A DNA stretch of 64,000 nucleotides from Carboxylicivirga sediminis (GCF_018156225.1 NZ_JAGTAR010000015.1:1-64000); one strand, 5' to 3'; positions 54,801-62,887 are shown, counted from the first letter of the stretch. Notes: generated by a model from the sequence alone, not told the origin. A program made the numbers and translations.

Positions 54801-56324
54801 CCTTTGATAGAAGGTAACAATAAGGGGTTCTCAAACCGTTTTACTGCCCCTGAGGGCGGGTTTTTCTTAACACATGTAAAGGCTTTTACTTCTTTGTTAA
54901 ATCTTAATGAATATGTACGAGTTGAAATATCCATGGGCGGTGAGTTACCTCAGGATGGTGAGCAACTCTACGAAGAATTCTTTGTAGTGGATCAAATAGT
55001 GGATGAAGGTTGGGTGTTTTTCCCATTATCACAACCGATAACTATTCCTGAAGGAGAAAAGTTTTTCGTTACTGTATATCAGACTAAATCCCATAAATAT
55101 ATGGGATTTGAAAATACGAATGATGAAAATTTAAAATCGAATAGTTTTTCAGGAAATCATAATGAAGGAGATGATTATTACTGGTGGGCGCACTATGAAG
55201 ATATGGTATGGAAGATTAGACCACTAACAGCTGCTGGTGAGGACTCGTGGATTGAACTGGATAATTATTGTGGTGAGCTACAAGCCAACGAATCGGTGCA
55301 GGTTAACGCAACAATATTGGCATCAAAAGCTGGACATGGTGAACACACCGGGAAAATTATAGCTTTATGTAATGATGTAGATAATTCGAAGAGTGAGTTT
55401 AATGTGTCTTTAAGCGTTAATGGTGCTCCTGAGTTTAAATACTATCCAAATATTTACAAAGATACTTTAAGTGTTGTTGAGACCGAAGAACTGCTTCTCA
55501 ACTACCTGTATGTTGATCCGGAAGGAGAGACCATGAGTTTTGATTTGGAAAATGCTTATCAGGGACCTCAAGTAAAATATAAGGTAACTGGCAATACAAC
55601 TGTATCGGTTGAAATCAAAACCGGTTATGATGATGAAGGTACTTATTCATATCCGGTACAGGTTACCGATGCATCAGGCAGTATAGCCAATGACACTATT
55701 GTGATTAAGGTGGCAAATAAAAACCGGGCACCAATATTTAATGAGGATTATGCTGTGATTACTTTGAATCTGGCTGATCCAAGGGCTGTGGCAATAGATC
55801 CTAGCGATGTATTTACAGACCCGGATGGAGATGATATCGAGTTTTTAGCTGGCAACTATACACCTGATATTGTTGACATGTCATTTGGTTCAGTCTATAT
55901 CAACTTAAACCCCTTAAGTGCTGGAACAGGTATGCTGGTTTTTGCTGCTGATGATGGTAAAGAAGATGGTTTTGTCATTTATGCAGTGTATGTACAGGTT
56001 ATTGATGACCCGGATGCATTAGATACGTCACCTGACGGTATTTGGAAGGATAATCCGAATGAAACATTTCAATTCAGTATTTATCCAAATCCGGTAACGA
56101 ATGGTCAATGTCAGTTAGCCATTAGTACCAAGGAAGATACTAATGCAGTAGTTGAATTATTTAATGCAGTTGGACAAAAGTTGAAAATCATTCAGATGGA
56201 TAATTTACTTGCAGGTAAACATTTAAAAAGTGTTTCATTAAATGGTTTATCAAGCGGTATATATAATTGGCGCTTAATTATTGACGGAGAGCAGGTAGGA
56301 GTAAAGAAACTTATCATTAGATAG
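48810..56324 (+). CDS. giant S8 subtilisin-like protease with T9SS sorting tail
   Basis: A 2504-residue secreted protein. After a signal peptide (to about residue 27) and a propeptide-like region comes a complete subtilase domain (about 185-525) with catalytic D224 (VDQGVDVYHED), H279 (DHGTHVAGT) and S460 (DGTSMACPHVSG). A fibronectin III domain follows (about 530-630), then a long series of Ig-like and choice-of-anchor modules including two copies of a jelly-roll-like unit (near 1150-1340 and 1530-1730), two cadherin-like segments (about 2210-2400) and a C-terminal type IX secretion signal (FSIYPNPVTNGQCQ to VKKLIIR). It should be exported across the outer membrane and held at or released from the surface. 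It lies 22 bases after the FISUMP gene in the SusCD operon. Confidence 0.95.
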   Translation: MKNMKNYKLIYLLLIVLMLVPKSLLGQTSDINIEDIEKGRIRIKLKKEQLISVNSSLKSATSALKGGVTGITSLDNISNQVGITQIRRVFPFSLKNEMKHREHGLHLWIELAFDESVDPLTVVDQYKGLEEIEIVKPVYRKIRIDSDKKAIPYMIEVVSKASKRANTSASVSSSYTPFFDDPLLPKQWHYESDGSIVEDGYDIDLFEAWQQTSGNSDIIVAIVDQGVDVYHEDLQANIWRNEAEINGEEGVDNDQNGYINDYYGYNFRMDASDIVPGDHGTHVAGTVGAVSNNGIGVAGVAGGDGSGNGVKLMSCQVFDERASGGANFAQAIVYGADNGAVISQNSWGYNGEGYYEPEVHDAIRYFVAEAGQYDGSPMKGGIVVFAAGNEGVETLRYPAAFEETIAVTSLGPNGVAAAYSNYGDWASIGAPGGYQPDFGEEGGVLSTIVDNKYGYMDGTSMACPHVSGVAALAIAKFGGEEFTAEELKTILLNSTKRFIFQHNNKYGTGALNAASALADDNRIPPNAITDLRASDIFHNEIRIEWTVPVDEDNGEPRYYYLCIGASEITEQNFDNHSIFLLENELKAGETFNIDISGFQKLTDYWFAIKSADQFDNISDISNILKVKTSNLPHFMESTRSVDVAVDVSQESVKKVQIDLSNIGDGIVYYSSTVRNEKYYWKPEAQILSTLASSIDAKVQTAELNPELYETTRPYSKDLPSLKAGVSGQTDLTHWKDDNTEWVAGLSYQNSNPPASLVGSGNSNAGLIAATRFDIPYDYSLNVTHLEVALWPEVKDKPIVIELRKGSKDVKGSERIYMQEYYPDTTNVLKYYRIPIYQPQRFEDGEIFWVVLHFPKEMEYPLPVQFGSMEYGYFVFSKDNGVSFQDGLYYLRRPIIPMLSVLSTGDDGSYVFLSPGSGEIPQGTTVSADVIIDATHLTEGKHLASLGIITNDIHKPMVNIEVKVDVTGQLPKINTDKIHQFKAYVNEENRLIFDLHNEGLADLKVYDVISTTAGITKAFEDTVIITPDFDSSVPFSYTPGSTGVIKTGVKLVTNVGEINLPCEFSVVEAPVLSISADNSVDVVYGETATLVLQLSNDGLSTALEYDLSHYDPLKLSKGLLANKLDYQILTSTDVNGPEDNAWDDIIGFAKLYNNEQVAFKKFNLGFRFPFYTERMEDVYMNARGELFFYRDGIFSNDPDAEFYGHAKGWLLPIKIEDHYLVAEQVYHHTFGDRSMYTVNAIIRKPGDTPDENHGEISYQVVLYRNGTIDFRYQNVSDLDAEWRYKIGVQGLTGEDLLIYKEYDDTGNVVYDGKVIRFEPVTGLSMIVSTSSAHGVISAGDARSVEVTIDPEAMSLVAGSYSDNVLVQTNTANKAEYWPFTINVTGTPEVVTTDTIDFETVKLGMETQAFILVENIGSSDVSVDNVTFDHAVFTSNSTFPISINGLANHPLNVTYNPDAVGEIESKAHISLSDGTQKTVVITGNGVEDPSYDITISEEVVVNINAGDVTTLPISLMNHDKGVPLDYTFKGNWLSYIDGMEPKRGEGDNNLGSSYGYWWHISNENTPYHKWEDISNDSEMLLIEQDKQQEIELPFEFPFFGEYYNIIWVSKNGYVTVVEPEVDYFDFEFHKDDGLSGMIAPFWSPLLPDEGKGVMLKMEDSRVLLQWDEFTPEEGGNGILTFQLEIMKDGTIHFHYKSVDPFTGGLQYGLESPDEEETVETTRSWILRWSKLSNECSITFVPPLKGTLESNEQADLTLALTAERVYRSGVYRDTVELYTNSSKQALHKIPVQLTVSGQPELDIPTSMDWGETVFRPGLALTRKIKLVNTGYDVLNIDKVVHLQLDNLILYDENGVKIVKSSSGELFSDIVIAPWDQYIVNVEIPVNEFNDVNGSISWEGDFESLVTPVTATIVESPVFAWNATNQSYRLNNKETAEYQFTVTNHGETTLHYDFAPAVAPSGGETEFPVVIDGESNYTLEYPITVDSLTLEKKEKADGSLIPLIEGNNKGFSNRFTAPEGGFFLTHVKAFTSLLNLNEYVRVEISMGGELPQDGEQLYEEFFVVDQIVDEGWVFFPLSQPITIPEGEKFFVTVYQTKSHKYMGFENTNDENLKSNSFSGNHNEGDDYYWWAHYEDMVWKIRPLTAAGEDSWIELDNYCGELQANESVQVNATILASKAGHGEHTGKIIALCNDVDNSKSEFNVSLSVNGAPEFKYYPNIYKDTLSVVETEELLLNYLYVDPEGETMSFDLENAYQGPQVKYKVTGNTTVSVEIKTGYDDEGTYSYPVQVTDASGSIANDTIVIKVANKNRAPIFNEDYAVITLNLADPRAVAIDPSDVFTDPDGDDIEFLAGNYTPDIVDMSFGSVYINLNPLSAGTGMLVFAADDGKEDGFVIYAVYVQVIDDPDALDTSPDGIWKDNPNETFQFSIYPNPVTNGQCQLAISTKEDTNAVVELFNAVGQKLKIIQMDNLLAGKHLKSVSLNGLSSGIYNWRLIIDGEQVGVKKLIIR

Positions 56325-56347
56325 GGTTAGGATAAGTAAATAGGATG

Positions 56348-56386
56348 AAAGCCGGGAAGGTCATTGACCTGCCTTTCCGGCTTTTT
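56348..56386 (+). terminator. terminator after the protease operon
   Basis: AAAGCCGGGAAGG pairs with CCTTTCCGGCTTT (one mismatch) around an 11-base loop, then T residues. Confidence 0.88.
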
Positions 56387-56435
56387 AAAGATAGAAGGAC
56401 GGACTAAGACTCTAATTAAATTAACTAAAAGAAAT

Positions 56436-56756
56436 ATGAAAAAAATAGAAGATGAAAAAAGAGCTTTTCTTTATGAAAAAAATGTGATTGAAACCGAAGC
56501 TCAAATGGTTATTTACGAGCATTTAAAAAAAGGTAGGCTAGTTTTGACAAGCCACCGACTAATTTTTATAAATGAAGATAGAGAGGTGGTTAAAAATTTC
56601 ATGCTAAATAATATAGATTACCTATCTATAAGTAAAGTCCTTGGTTTTATGAGCAATGGATTTCGTCTGTGTTATAACGATTCCATATATAAAGTTCGGG
56701 TAAAATATCCTGATGATTGGATTAAGTTAATATTGCTTCAAAAGCAATCAGGATAA
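56436..56756 (+). CDS. small GRAM/PH-like domain protein
   Basis: A 106-residue protein starting MKKIEDEKRAFLYEKNVIET. The pattern KGRLVLTSHRLIFINEDREV followed by FMLNNIDYLSISKVLG and FRLCYNDSIYKVRVKYPDDW is that of a GRAM/bacterial PH-like domain. The start at 56436 is used because the longer frame begins inside the upstream terminator. There is no signal peptide or membrane helix. It is a single gene between the protease operon and an IS element; its function is unknown. Confidence 0.65.
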   Translation: MKKIEDEKRAFLYEKNVIETEAQMVIYEHLKKGRLVLTSHRLIFINEDREVVKNFMLNNIDYLSISKVLGFMSNGFRLCYNDSIYKVRVKYPDDWIKLILLQKQSG

Positions 56757-57122
56757 TGATTAACTAATGTACCATATAACCAACACGAGATTAAAAGCCT
56801 AATATTTTAAGAAATTAAACCTATTTCTCAGAGTCCAAATAATTACAATTTCCATTTATCAACTTAATAAGATTAGAAAAAAATAGTTTAAATACAAACA
56901 TATATATCATTGGTAAATTGCGCGTTACAATACTAATTGGTACGACAGTGGGGCAAGCTTTTGTTTTAATTAGAAAGTTTGATCTTAATTGAGGCTTCTG
57001 CCGGTATTACTACCAAAATAGTTATAAGAACCAAAAATGAACCGCTGTTATACCAACTGGAAAGCCGCTTATTAATTCTTATTCTATCAATGATTCTTTG
57101 GTTCAGTTTATATCTATACAAA
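56757..57122. other. 366-bp region with possible gene remnant before IS
   Basis: No intact gene is seen. A frame from about 56979 to 57134 encodes about 50 residues with a hydrophobic segment (SRLLILILSMILWFSLYLYK) and runs into the IS left end, which supplies its stop codon. It may be the remnant of a membrane-protein gene cut by the insertion, but no continuation is found beyond the right end. Confidence 0.3.
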
Positions 57123-58018
57123 GAAGTTGTTTAAAGTCCTAAAGTAGAACAGATTAAATGATTTAATTAATTGATATTCTGATGATTAAATGGTATATTT
57201 AATAAATATTCATCAGGTGTTAAGTACTCAAATAATAAAAAAAACATAAGCCCATATTTAGCTTTTGGCAACTCATGGGACAATACTAAAGTTAAACTTC
57301 ACCAAGTTGTCAAAGCGATCATATTTCGCCTTAAAACAGGCTGTCAGTGGCGTGAGATACCGATAAAGCAATTCTTTAGAGTAAAGTACAGTTGGAATAG
57401 CATTTATGCCCACTACCGCAAATGGTGTAAAGATGGTAGCTGGGAGAAGCTATGGCAAAGACTACTCAAAAAATATAAATCATCACTCGATATGTCATCA
57501 GTTCAACTAGATGGAACACATACACCTGCCAAACGAGGCGGTGAAGCAGTGGCTTACCAGGGAAGAAAAAAGTGCAAGACAAGTAATATGCTTATTCTTT
57601 CCGATAGTAAGGGTATACCAATTGCTTGTAGTGAGCCAATATCCGGTAACCATAATGATGCTTTTAATCTCACACAAAATTTTGATAGCATGGTTACATC
57701 ATTAAAAGCATCAAATATAAGTGTCGATGGACTTTTCCTAAATGCGGATGCTGGTTTTGATACAGTATCATTTAGAAATTGTCTTTTCAAGCATGATATC
57801 TTTGACAATATTGATAACAATAAACGTAACGGTAAGAATGACGTTTCATTCTTGGATGAAGCTCTTTATAAACAACGTTTTGTCGTAGAAAGAACTAATG
57901 CTTGGCTAGATGCTTTCAAGGCAATTCTTGTACGTTTTGAAACCAAAAGTTCCCATTGGAAAGCCCTAAACATCATAGCCTTTTGCATTATTATTCTTAG
58001 ACAACTTTAAACAACTTC
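57123..58018 (+). mobile_element. IS5-family insertion sequence, 896 bp
   Basis: The ends are perfect 15-base inverted repeats, GAAGTTGTTTAAAGT at 57123-57137 and its complement at 58004-58018. AAA flanks both ends (57120-57122 and 58019-58021) and may be a 3-base target duplication, although the region is AT-rich. One transposase frame fills the element and ends within the right repeat. Confidence 0.85.
57186..58010 (+). CDS. IS5-family DDE transposase, no ATG start visible
   Basis: The frame is open from 57186 and encodes about 274 residues, the normal length for this IS5 group. The N-terminal region has VVKAIIFRLKTGCQWREIP and SWNSIYAHYRKWCKDGSW (DUF4096). The catalytic triad is Asp in SSVQLDGTHTPAKRGGEA, Asp in LFLNADAGFD and Glu in KQRFVVERTNAWLDAFKAIL. 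The first ATG in frame is at 57492, which would delete the whole N-terminal domain, and no in-frame ATG, GTG or TTG lies upstream. It may use a rare start, depend on frameshifting as in some IS5 subgroups, or have lost its start codon. Boundaries at the 5' side are therefore only the open frame. Confidence 0.75.
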   Translation, partial: LNGIFNKYSSGVKYSNNKKNISPYLAFGNSWDNTKVKLHQVVKAIIFRLKTGCQWREIPIKQFFRVKYSWNSIYAHYRKWCKDGSWEKLWQRLLKKYKSSLDMSSVQLDGTHTPAKRGGEAVAYQGRKKCKTSNMLILSDSKGIPIACSEPISGNHNDAFNLTQNFDSMVTSLKASNISVDGLFLNADAGFDTVSFRNCLFKHDIFDNIDNNKRNGKNDVSFLDEALYKQRFVVERTNAWLDAFKAILVRFETKSSHWKALNIIAFCIIILRQL

Positions 58019-58117
58019 AAAATTAAAAAACGTTATCACTTATAAGTTGAAAGAATGTTTAGTTATAGGAGTATTTTAATGGCGATTAATGCATGTTCTA
58101 TTGGAAACATTCAATTA

Positions 58118-59188
58118 TTATTCATACACCATTTCAATATCATCAATAATTAGCTCACTACCTTTTGCTCCTGCAAAATTTGCTCCATCAAAACTGGAAG
58201 AGGCTACAAAGGTTATATGTGTTGGTAACACAAATGTTGCTGAATCTTGGCTGACAAATCCATGCTCAACTGGCATCATGAATCCCGGGTAACTATTATC
58301 TAAATCTCCATACACAAATGGAATTTCCAGTGGTGAAAAATCGTCGTGCATTTCATCACTGCGAAACCATGCTGTAGCTAACCGCTGAATTTTACCTCCC
58401 TGACGAATTTCAAGTAAAGCGTATATATCACAGGCATCTCCATAATCAAGAATGTTTCCTTTTTTGTATTTGTTTTCTTCACCCGGATTATAAGAAAAGG
58501 TAAAGCGCAGTTTATCAGGACGACCTGTAAAGGGTGTGCCAAATTCAATAGCTGCTTGTGGATTGGCAGGATCAATCTTATCCGGATTAAATACACCAGT
58601 AAAAAGTGATCCAGCCGAAATAGGCGCACCAAATGTTCCGGCAAGAGTACCATTATCTAAAGTAATCATTTTTGCCGCCATATTATCATTTCCTAAATCG
58701 TTAGGAATAGTTGCTAGTTTGTTGAGAATCTGAGCCCCCCGATTTCCGGTCCCCCAAATCGTACTTTTTGCATCCAAACCTGGTTCATAATATTGTGATG
58801 CAGTTTTATACCACAGATTTAAATTGCCATTATCAAGTTGTGGAGTTGTAGAAGCAACAAAAGCCCTGATTTTCCATCCGTAAATAGTTCCATCTTCTGA
58901 AGTTACATTAATTTGTGCTTCTTCATAGAGGTTTAAAATATTGCCTACAGTTTTGTCGGAACTTGCAAATGATGAAATCTCAAAAGATTGGATAGTTATA
59001 TTAGACAACTCAACTCCTCCCGGGATCTCAATCGTAACCAATAAGCTATCAGTAGATATTTTAGCGTTACCGGATTGATTACTTACAACGATATGTTTTA
59101 TGTTTCCATAGGGAGAAAGACCAAAGTAATCCTCTCTTACACAGCAAGTCAAAGTTAGTGTAAATAGTATTAAATATAAAGATCTCAT
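58118..59188 (-). CDS. PCMD-domain lipoprotein
   Basis: A 356-residue lipoprotein (LFTLTLTCC). The N-terminal 110 residues form a Bacteroidota-type Ig-like domain (IKHIVVSNQSGNAKISTDSL). The C-terminal 240 residues match the 'putative carbohydrate metabolism' PCMD domain: LDNGNLNLWY, a central FGTPFTGRPDKLRFTFSYNP and the closing PTHITFVASSSFDGANFAGA and GSELIIDDIEMVYE. PCMD proteins are thought to bind glycans at the surface but have no proven enzyme activity. It lies 11 bases after the interrupted beta-barrel gene, so the two were probably an operon. Confidence 0.85.
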   Translation of the reverse strand: MRSLYLILFTLTLTCCVREDYFGLSPYGNIKHIVVSNQSGNAKISTDSLLVTIEIPGGVELSNITIQSFEISSFASSDKTVGNILNLYEEAQINVTSEDGTIYGWKIRAFVASTTPQLDNGNLNLWYKTASQYYEPGLDAKSTIWGTGNRGAQILNKLATIPNDLGNDNMAAKMITLDNGTLAGTFGAPISAGSLFTGVFNPDKIDPANPQAAIEFGTPFTGRPDKLRFTFSYNPGEENKYKKGNILDYGDACDIYALLEIRQGGKIQRLATAWFRSDEMHDDFSPLEIPFVYGDLDNSYPGFMMPVEHGFVSQDSATFVLPTHITFVASSSFDGANFAGAKGSELIIDDIEMVYE

Positions 59189-59199
59189 TCTTAAATGTA

Positions 59200-59955
59200 T
59201 TATCTTCTGTTTGCACCAAAATAATAAGCTAATCCTAGTTCCAGTGATAAAATATCAATATCGAAGTCCACATTTTGCCTAATTACTCTTGATTCATTTT
59301 CTCCGTTCACTATCTTCTCCGTCGCTTGCAGCTCATATCCTAAAACATTTAATTGTACCTCAAATGCGAAGTTTTCCATCGCGAAAAAGGTAATTCCGGG
59401 ACTTAATCCAATCCTGAAATTATGTTCTTTGATAAAACTCTTTTCAACTTCATCCAGATTTTTAGTATTTCGCGTTAATGTGTTACCGGCATCAAATGTG
59501 AATCCGATCTACGTAAAAAAACTTAAGCGTTCATTAGCTGTCAATGGGACTGAAGAGCGAAAATTTGGAGTTATTGCAAAACCTCTTGTAAAAGAATTTG
59601 ATTGCAAAGTATCTGGCTCTCTGAAAATAGCTCCTACAAACTTATTCTGATAATAGTTAATATTAACTCCGACCATCCCATATTCACCTGCATAATAACC
59701 TCCCTTAAGAAGAATGTTATAGTTTAAACGTTCCCCATCTATTATTTTCTGAATGAGATAATCTGTATTTTGCATTTTCTTATCTTCTATGGAAAAAGCA
59801 AAGCCAAGATATATGTTCTTCTTTTTAAATGGTCTAAAATCTTTATTGTAATAGCTAGACATAAGTTCATAAGGAGAATATGTACTGTCAGATTGCGACC
59901 AACAAACTAAATAGAATAGAGTAGAAAGGATAATTAAAAAAATCTTCAGATTCAT
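59200..59955 (-). pseudogene. outer-membrane beta-barrel gene interrupted by one TAG codon
   Basis: The frame begins MNLKIFLIILSTLFYLVCWS (signal peptide) and codes 148 residues before a TAG at 59509-59511. Past that codon the same frame continues for 102 residues (IGFTFDAGNTLTRNTKNLDE and onwards) to a TAA at 59200, ending LELGLAYYFGANRR, a typical outer-membrane barrel C-terminus. The full frame would be 251 residues, normal for small outer-membrane beta-barrel proteins, and ends 11 bases before the PCMD gene. The residue before the stop sits in a strand (RLSFFT-stop-IGFTFDAG) where Gln would be expected, consistent with CAG changed to TAG. Sequencing error is the main alternative. Confidence 0.8.
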
Positions 59956-60138
59956 TTCTTAATTATAAGTTATTAAACCTTTCATTTCTGAAATCGTGTA
60001 TCTGTAAAACTTTATCTAGTTAATTGTAATAAAAATCTTTGAGATTTCATGAGAATAATCGATTAACCTTTAAAGTCTGGGAAAAAGCCATTTGAAACAA
60101 AACAATCTTTTCACAGAAAAGTCTTCTATAATTAGAGA

Positions 60139-60783
60139 CTAGAGCACTGTTATTTTGCCATTCATAATACTATATCCTGATGAGATGTTATCTGTTCCGT
60201 CAACTAGATACAGCTCAGATGTTTTACTTTCTATTTTAAGAACACCCTCCACAGTTACGGCAATAAAACGAGAATTAACTTCAAGTCCTTCTTTTGCTGT
60301 CAGAAATATTAATTGATTCTTAGGCGGAGGTGGGGTATGGATGCATGCCCCAACCCATGGAACTAATAAAAACTCTGTTACCTTATTATTGACATAATTC
60401 AAGGGTAATAAGTAGCCAGAGATCTTGATACTCTTCAAGTTTAAAGCGTTATTCACCTCTTCAGCCTGCTTTTTTCTCAGTTCAGCTATCTTGTATCGAA
60501 TGGCTAATAGGCTATCAACATTTACCTGTTCGCTTGTTAATAACGCTACCAAACTATCTTTTACAGCCATTTCTTGCGAACTTAATCGTTTTTCAGAGTT
60601 ATTCTCCAATGCTCTGAGTTTAGCTACCTGACTTAAATTATAAAGCTGATCATAGCTTAAAAGCTTAAAGGGATCACTAAACTCTATATGTGAAATCAAA
60701 TCAGTCCAAGAAATATCTTTTGCATTTTGAGCGCTTGTCAATATATTAACTACAAATAACAAAAGTAAAATTAGTTGTCTCAT
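60139..60783 (-). CDS. DUF3299 domain periplasmic protein
   Basis: A 214-residue exported protein (signal peptide to about residue 18). A helical, charged middle (about 40-115) is followed by the DUF3299 domain with its hallmark ISGYLLPL and FLLVPWVGACIHTPPPPKNQ. The Cys and His of GACIHTPPPP are conserved in the family and could bind metal. It is 7 bases downstream of the FtsX-like permease and ATPase genes. Related gene groups in proteobacteria are tied to zinc uptake or export, so a metal-handling role is likely. About 180 bases without features separate it from the barrel gene. Confidence 0.88.
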   Translation of the reverse strand: MRQLILLLLFVVNILTSAQNAKDISWTDLISHIEFSDPFKLLSYDQLYNLSQVAKLRALENNSEKRLSSQEMAVKDSLVALLTSEQVNVDSLLAIRYKIAELRKKQAEEVNNALNLKSIKISGYLLPLNYVNNKVTEFLLVPWVGACIHTPPPPKNQLIFLTAKEGLEVNSRFIAVTVEGVLKIESKTSELYLVDGTDNISSGYSIMNGKITVL

Positions 60784-60790
60784 ATTAAAT

Positions 60791-62077
60791 TTATTTTTTA
60801 ACGACTAAACTAACGGCCATAGAGTTTTTATAAGACTTATATGCCGGAATTAAACCTATGATACCTCCCAGCAGGAGTAATAGCATCAGTAAAAATATCT
60901 CATTTAAACTAAACCAACCTATAGAAATCAAAACTCCCAGCTGCTTTGTTAAAATTGGTTTAAATAGATACAAACCGGCATATAAAAGAGAAATACCAGT
61001 AATAATACCCAAACAAATAATGCCAAATGACTCCAATAATATTAAACCGAAAATATGTTGCGATTTTGCCCCTGCCGAACGGAGAATGGATATTTCACGA
61101 ATTCTGTCACTTAAGCTGATCATAATGGTGGTAAAAACGCCAGCCATGGCTATAATAAGAACCAAGATTGATATAATTATTAATGTTTGTTCAATTGGTT
61201 TCACGATTTCCCAAAGCTCCAATAGAGTTATTACTGGCATTATGGCTGTCAGTGGCTCATTAGTATATTCGTTTATAGTTCTTTGCAATGATAATAGACT
61301 AGATTTAGACTTAACACCCAATAAAAAGCTACTTAATGCTTTCGGATTTTGCAATTGTGTTTCATGATGATGAGCATGCCCTGCGTGATTGTGCATTCTA
61401 TCCAAATCATTAAATACATCATGGCTATTACTATAAAAATGTGAATGGATGGCATCCAAAGTATATATAGACACAAATATACTTTGGTCAACGGGTGTTC
61501 CTGTTGTCTCAAGAATACCTGCTACTTTAAATGGCTCATCCTCATGCCTAACAAATTCGTCATGTCCCATCCCATGGGTGACCACCATATTATCCCCAAC
61601 TGTATACCCCAGATCTTTGGCAGCTTTAGCTCCAAGAACACATTCATATCCATGTACACATGCTTCCCCCCTATTAACCTGTAGATTTAATTTCCCACCA
61701 TATTCATAATGTTCAAAAAACTGTTCAGTTGTTCCAACTACTGAAAACCCTTTATGAGAATCGCCAATAGAGATCGGAATTGACCATTTTACATCTTGTC
61801 GGGTTGAAAAATATTCATATGTCTCCCAGCTTACATTTTGGCTGGGATAGCCTATGTGGAAAATACTCGATAACAAAAGAGGAACATTACCCGAACGCGC
61901 ACCTACAATCAAATCTGTACCTGAAATAGAACTGGTAAAACTCTCTTCAATAGTAGAGCGTAACCGTTCAACACCTAATAATAATACCACGCTTAATGAC
62001 ACAGATATTAAGCTTAAAATTAAAGTGGCTTTACGATACCTTATACTTTTAAAAGCTAATTTAATAAGCACACTCAT
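60791..62077 (-). CDS. FtsX-like ABC transporter permease with His-rich loop
   Basis: A 428-residue MacB/LolE-type permease: one N-terminal helix (ATLILSLISVSLSVVLLLGV), a large periplasmic domain (about 40-275) and three C-terminal helices with the FtsX motif IREISILRSAGAKSQHIFGL. The periplasmic domain contains DRMHNHAGHAHHHETQ, a histidine-rich loop that would bind zinc or a similar metal. The start overlaps the ATPase stop by one base (TAATG), showing tight coupling. Such exporters act on lipoproteins or envelope proteins rather than free ions, so it may move or load a metal-binding protein. Confidence 0.9.
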   Translation of the reverse strand: MSVLIKLAFKSIRYRKATLILSLISVSLSVVLLLGVERLRSTIEESFTSSISGTDLIVGARSGNVPLLLSSIFHIGYPSQNVSWETYEYFSTRQDVKWSIPISIGDSHKGFSVVGTTEQFFEHYEYGGKLNLQVNRGEACVHGYECVLGAKAAKDLGYTVGDNMVVTHGMGHDEFVRHEDEPFKVAGILETTGTPVDQSIFVSIYTLDAIHSHFYSNSHDVFNDLDRMHNHAGHAHHHETQLQNPKALSSFLLGVKSKSSLLSLQRTINEYTNEPLTAIMPVITLLELWEIVKPIEQTLIIISILVLIIAMAGVFTTIMISLSDRIREISILRSAGAKSQHIFGLILLESFGIICLGIITGISLLYAGLYLFKPILTKQLGVLISIGWFSLNEIFLLMLLLLLGGIIGLIPAYKSYKNSMAVSLVVKK

Positions 62078-62790
62078 TACTGACCTCCAATATTAGTTGT
62101 TAGTAGCTCTTTAATACTACCATTCTTTAGTTCAATAACCTTCGTAAAATATTTGGTAAACCGTATATCATGACTCACAAATAATAAAGTTGTTTGCTTT
62201 CTTGTACATTCTTTCAACAGTAAGTTGATAAAAGCTTCCTGGGCATCTTCATCAAGTGAGGACGTAGGTTCATCTGCAATAATTAATTCGGGACTGCCTA
62301 ATAACGCCCGACAGGCCGCCACCCTTTGTTGTTGTCCAACACTTAACTCAGTAGCGGATTTATTTAAAAGATCTGACCCCTCAAGTCCAACAACCTGTAA
62401 AAGCCTTTTTGCCTCTTCTTCAGGCTCTATGCCGGTGTTCTTAATCCGTTGAAGCCTTTCGTTTGAGAACTGTATGGGTAACATAACATTGTCTAATACC
62501 GATAAATAGGGAACCAGGTTAAAGGTTTGAAATATATAACCCATGTGATTGGCTCTAAACACATCCCTATGAGAAGGCTTTAAAGCATTAATAGTCTGAT
62601 CAAGAACTTTAATAGTGCCATTTTTAGGAACAATCATGCCTGAAAGCAAATTGAGTAAGGTGCTTTTTCCACTGCCACTGGAGCCTTTAAGAAAAACTCG
62701 TTCACCTCTGGTTATATGCAAGTAGTCAATATTTAGTAACTCTTTATCACCATCTTTCCATTTATATGAAAGGTCTTTTATTTCTACCAT
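62077..62790 (-). CDS. ABC transporter ATP-binding protein
   Basis: A 237-residue ATPase starting MVEIKDLSYKWKDGDKELLN. Walker A is GSSGSGKST, the Q-loop is in YIFQTFNLVPYLSV, the signature reads LSVGQQQRVA, Walker B is LIIADEPTSSLD, and the H-loop is LLFVSHDIRF. These place it in the LolD/MacB group that pairs with FtsX-like permeases. The ATG at 62790 fits family starts better than the longer frame to 62826. It heads the ATPase-permease-DUF3299 operon. Confidence 0.92.
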   Translation of the reverse strand: MVEIKDLSYKWKDGDKELLNIDYLHITRGERVFLKGSSGSGKSTLLNLLSGMIVPKNGTIKVLDQTINALKPSHRDVFRANHMGYIFQTFNLVPYLSVLDNVMLPIQFSNERLQRIKNTGIEPEEEAKRLLQVVGLEGSDLLNKSATELSVGQQQRVAACRALLGSPELIIADEPTSSLDEDAQEAFINLLLKECTRKQTTLLFVSHDIRFTKYFTKVIELKNGSIKELLTTNIGGQ

Positions 62791-62887
62791 AAAGGCTTTC
62801 GATTTTATTAGTACATACAACAACATTAAAACAGCGGTCTCACATCTCCTTCGCGCAATAAAATTTTACGTTGGGTAATCAACTACT

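Noticed and set aside
57492-58010. Transposase starting at the first ATG (172 residues)
   Set aside because: This would remove the N-terminal domain, whose residues are well preserved in frame upstream, so it is not the natural start.
59509-59511. TAG as a recoded codon (pyrrolysine-like)
   Set aside because: No pyrrolysine genes are seen, Bacteroidota do not normally recode TAG, and a single substitution is the simpler explanation.
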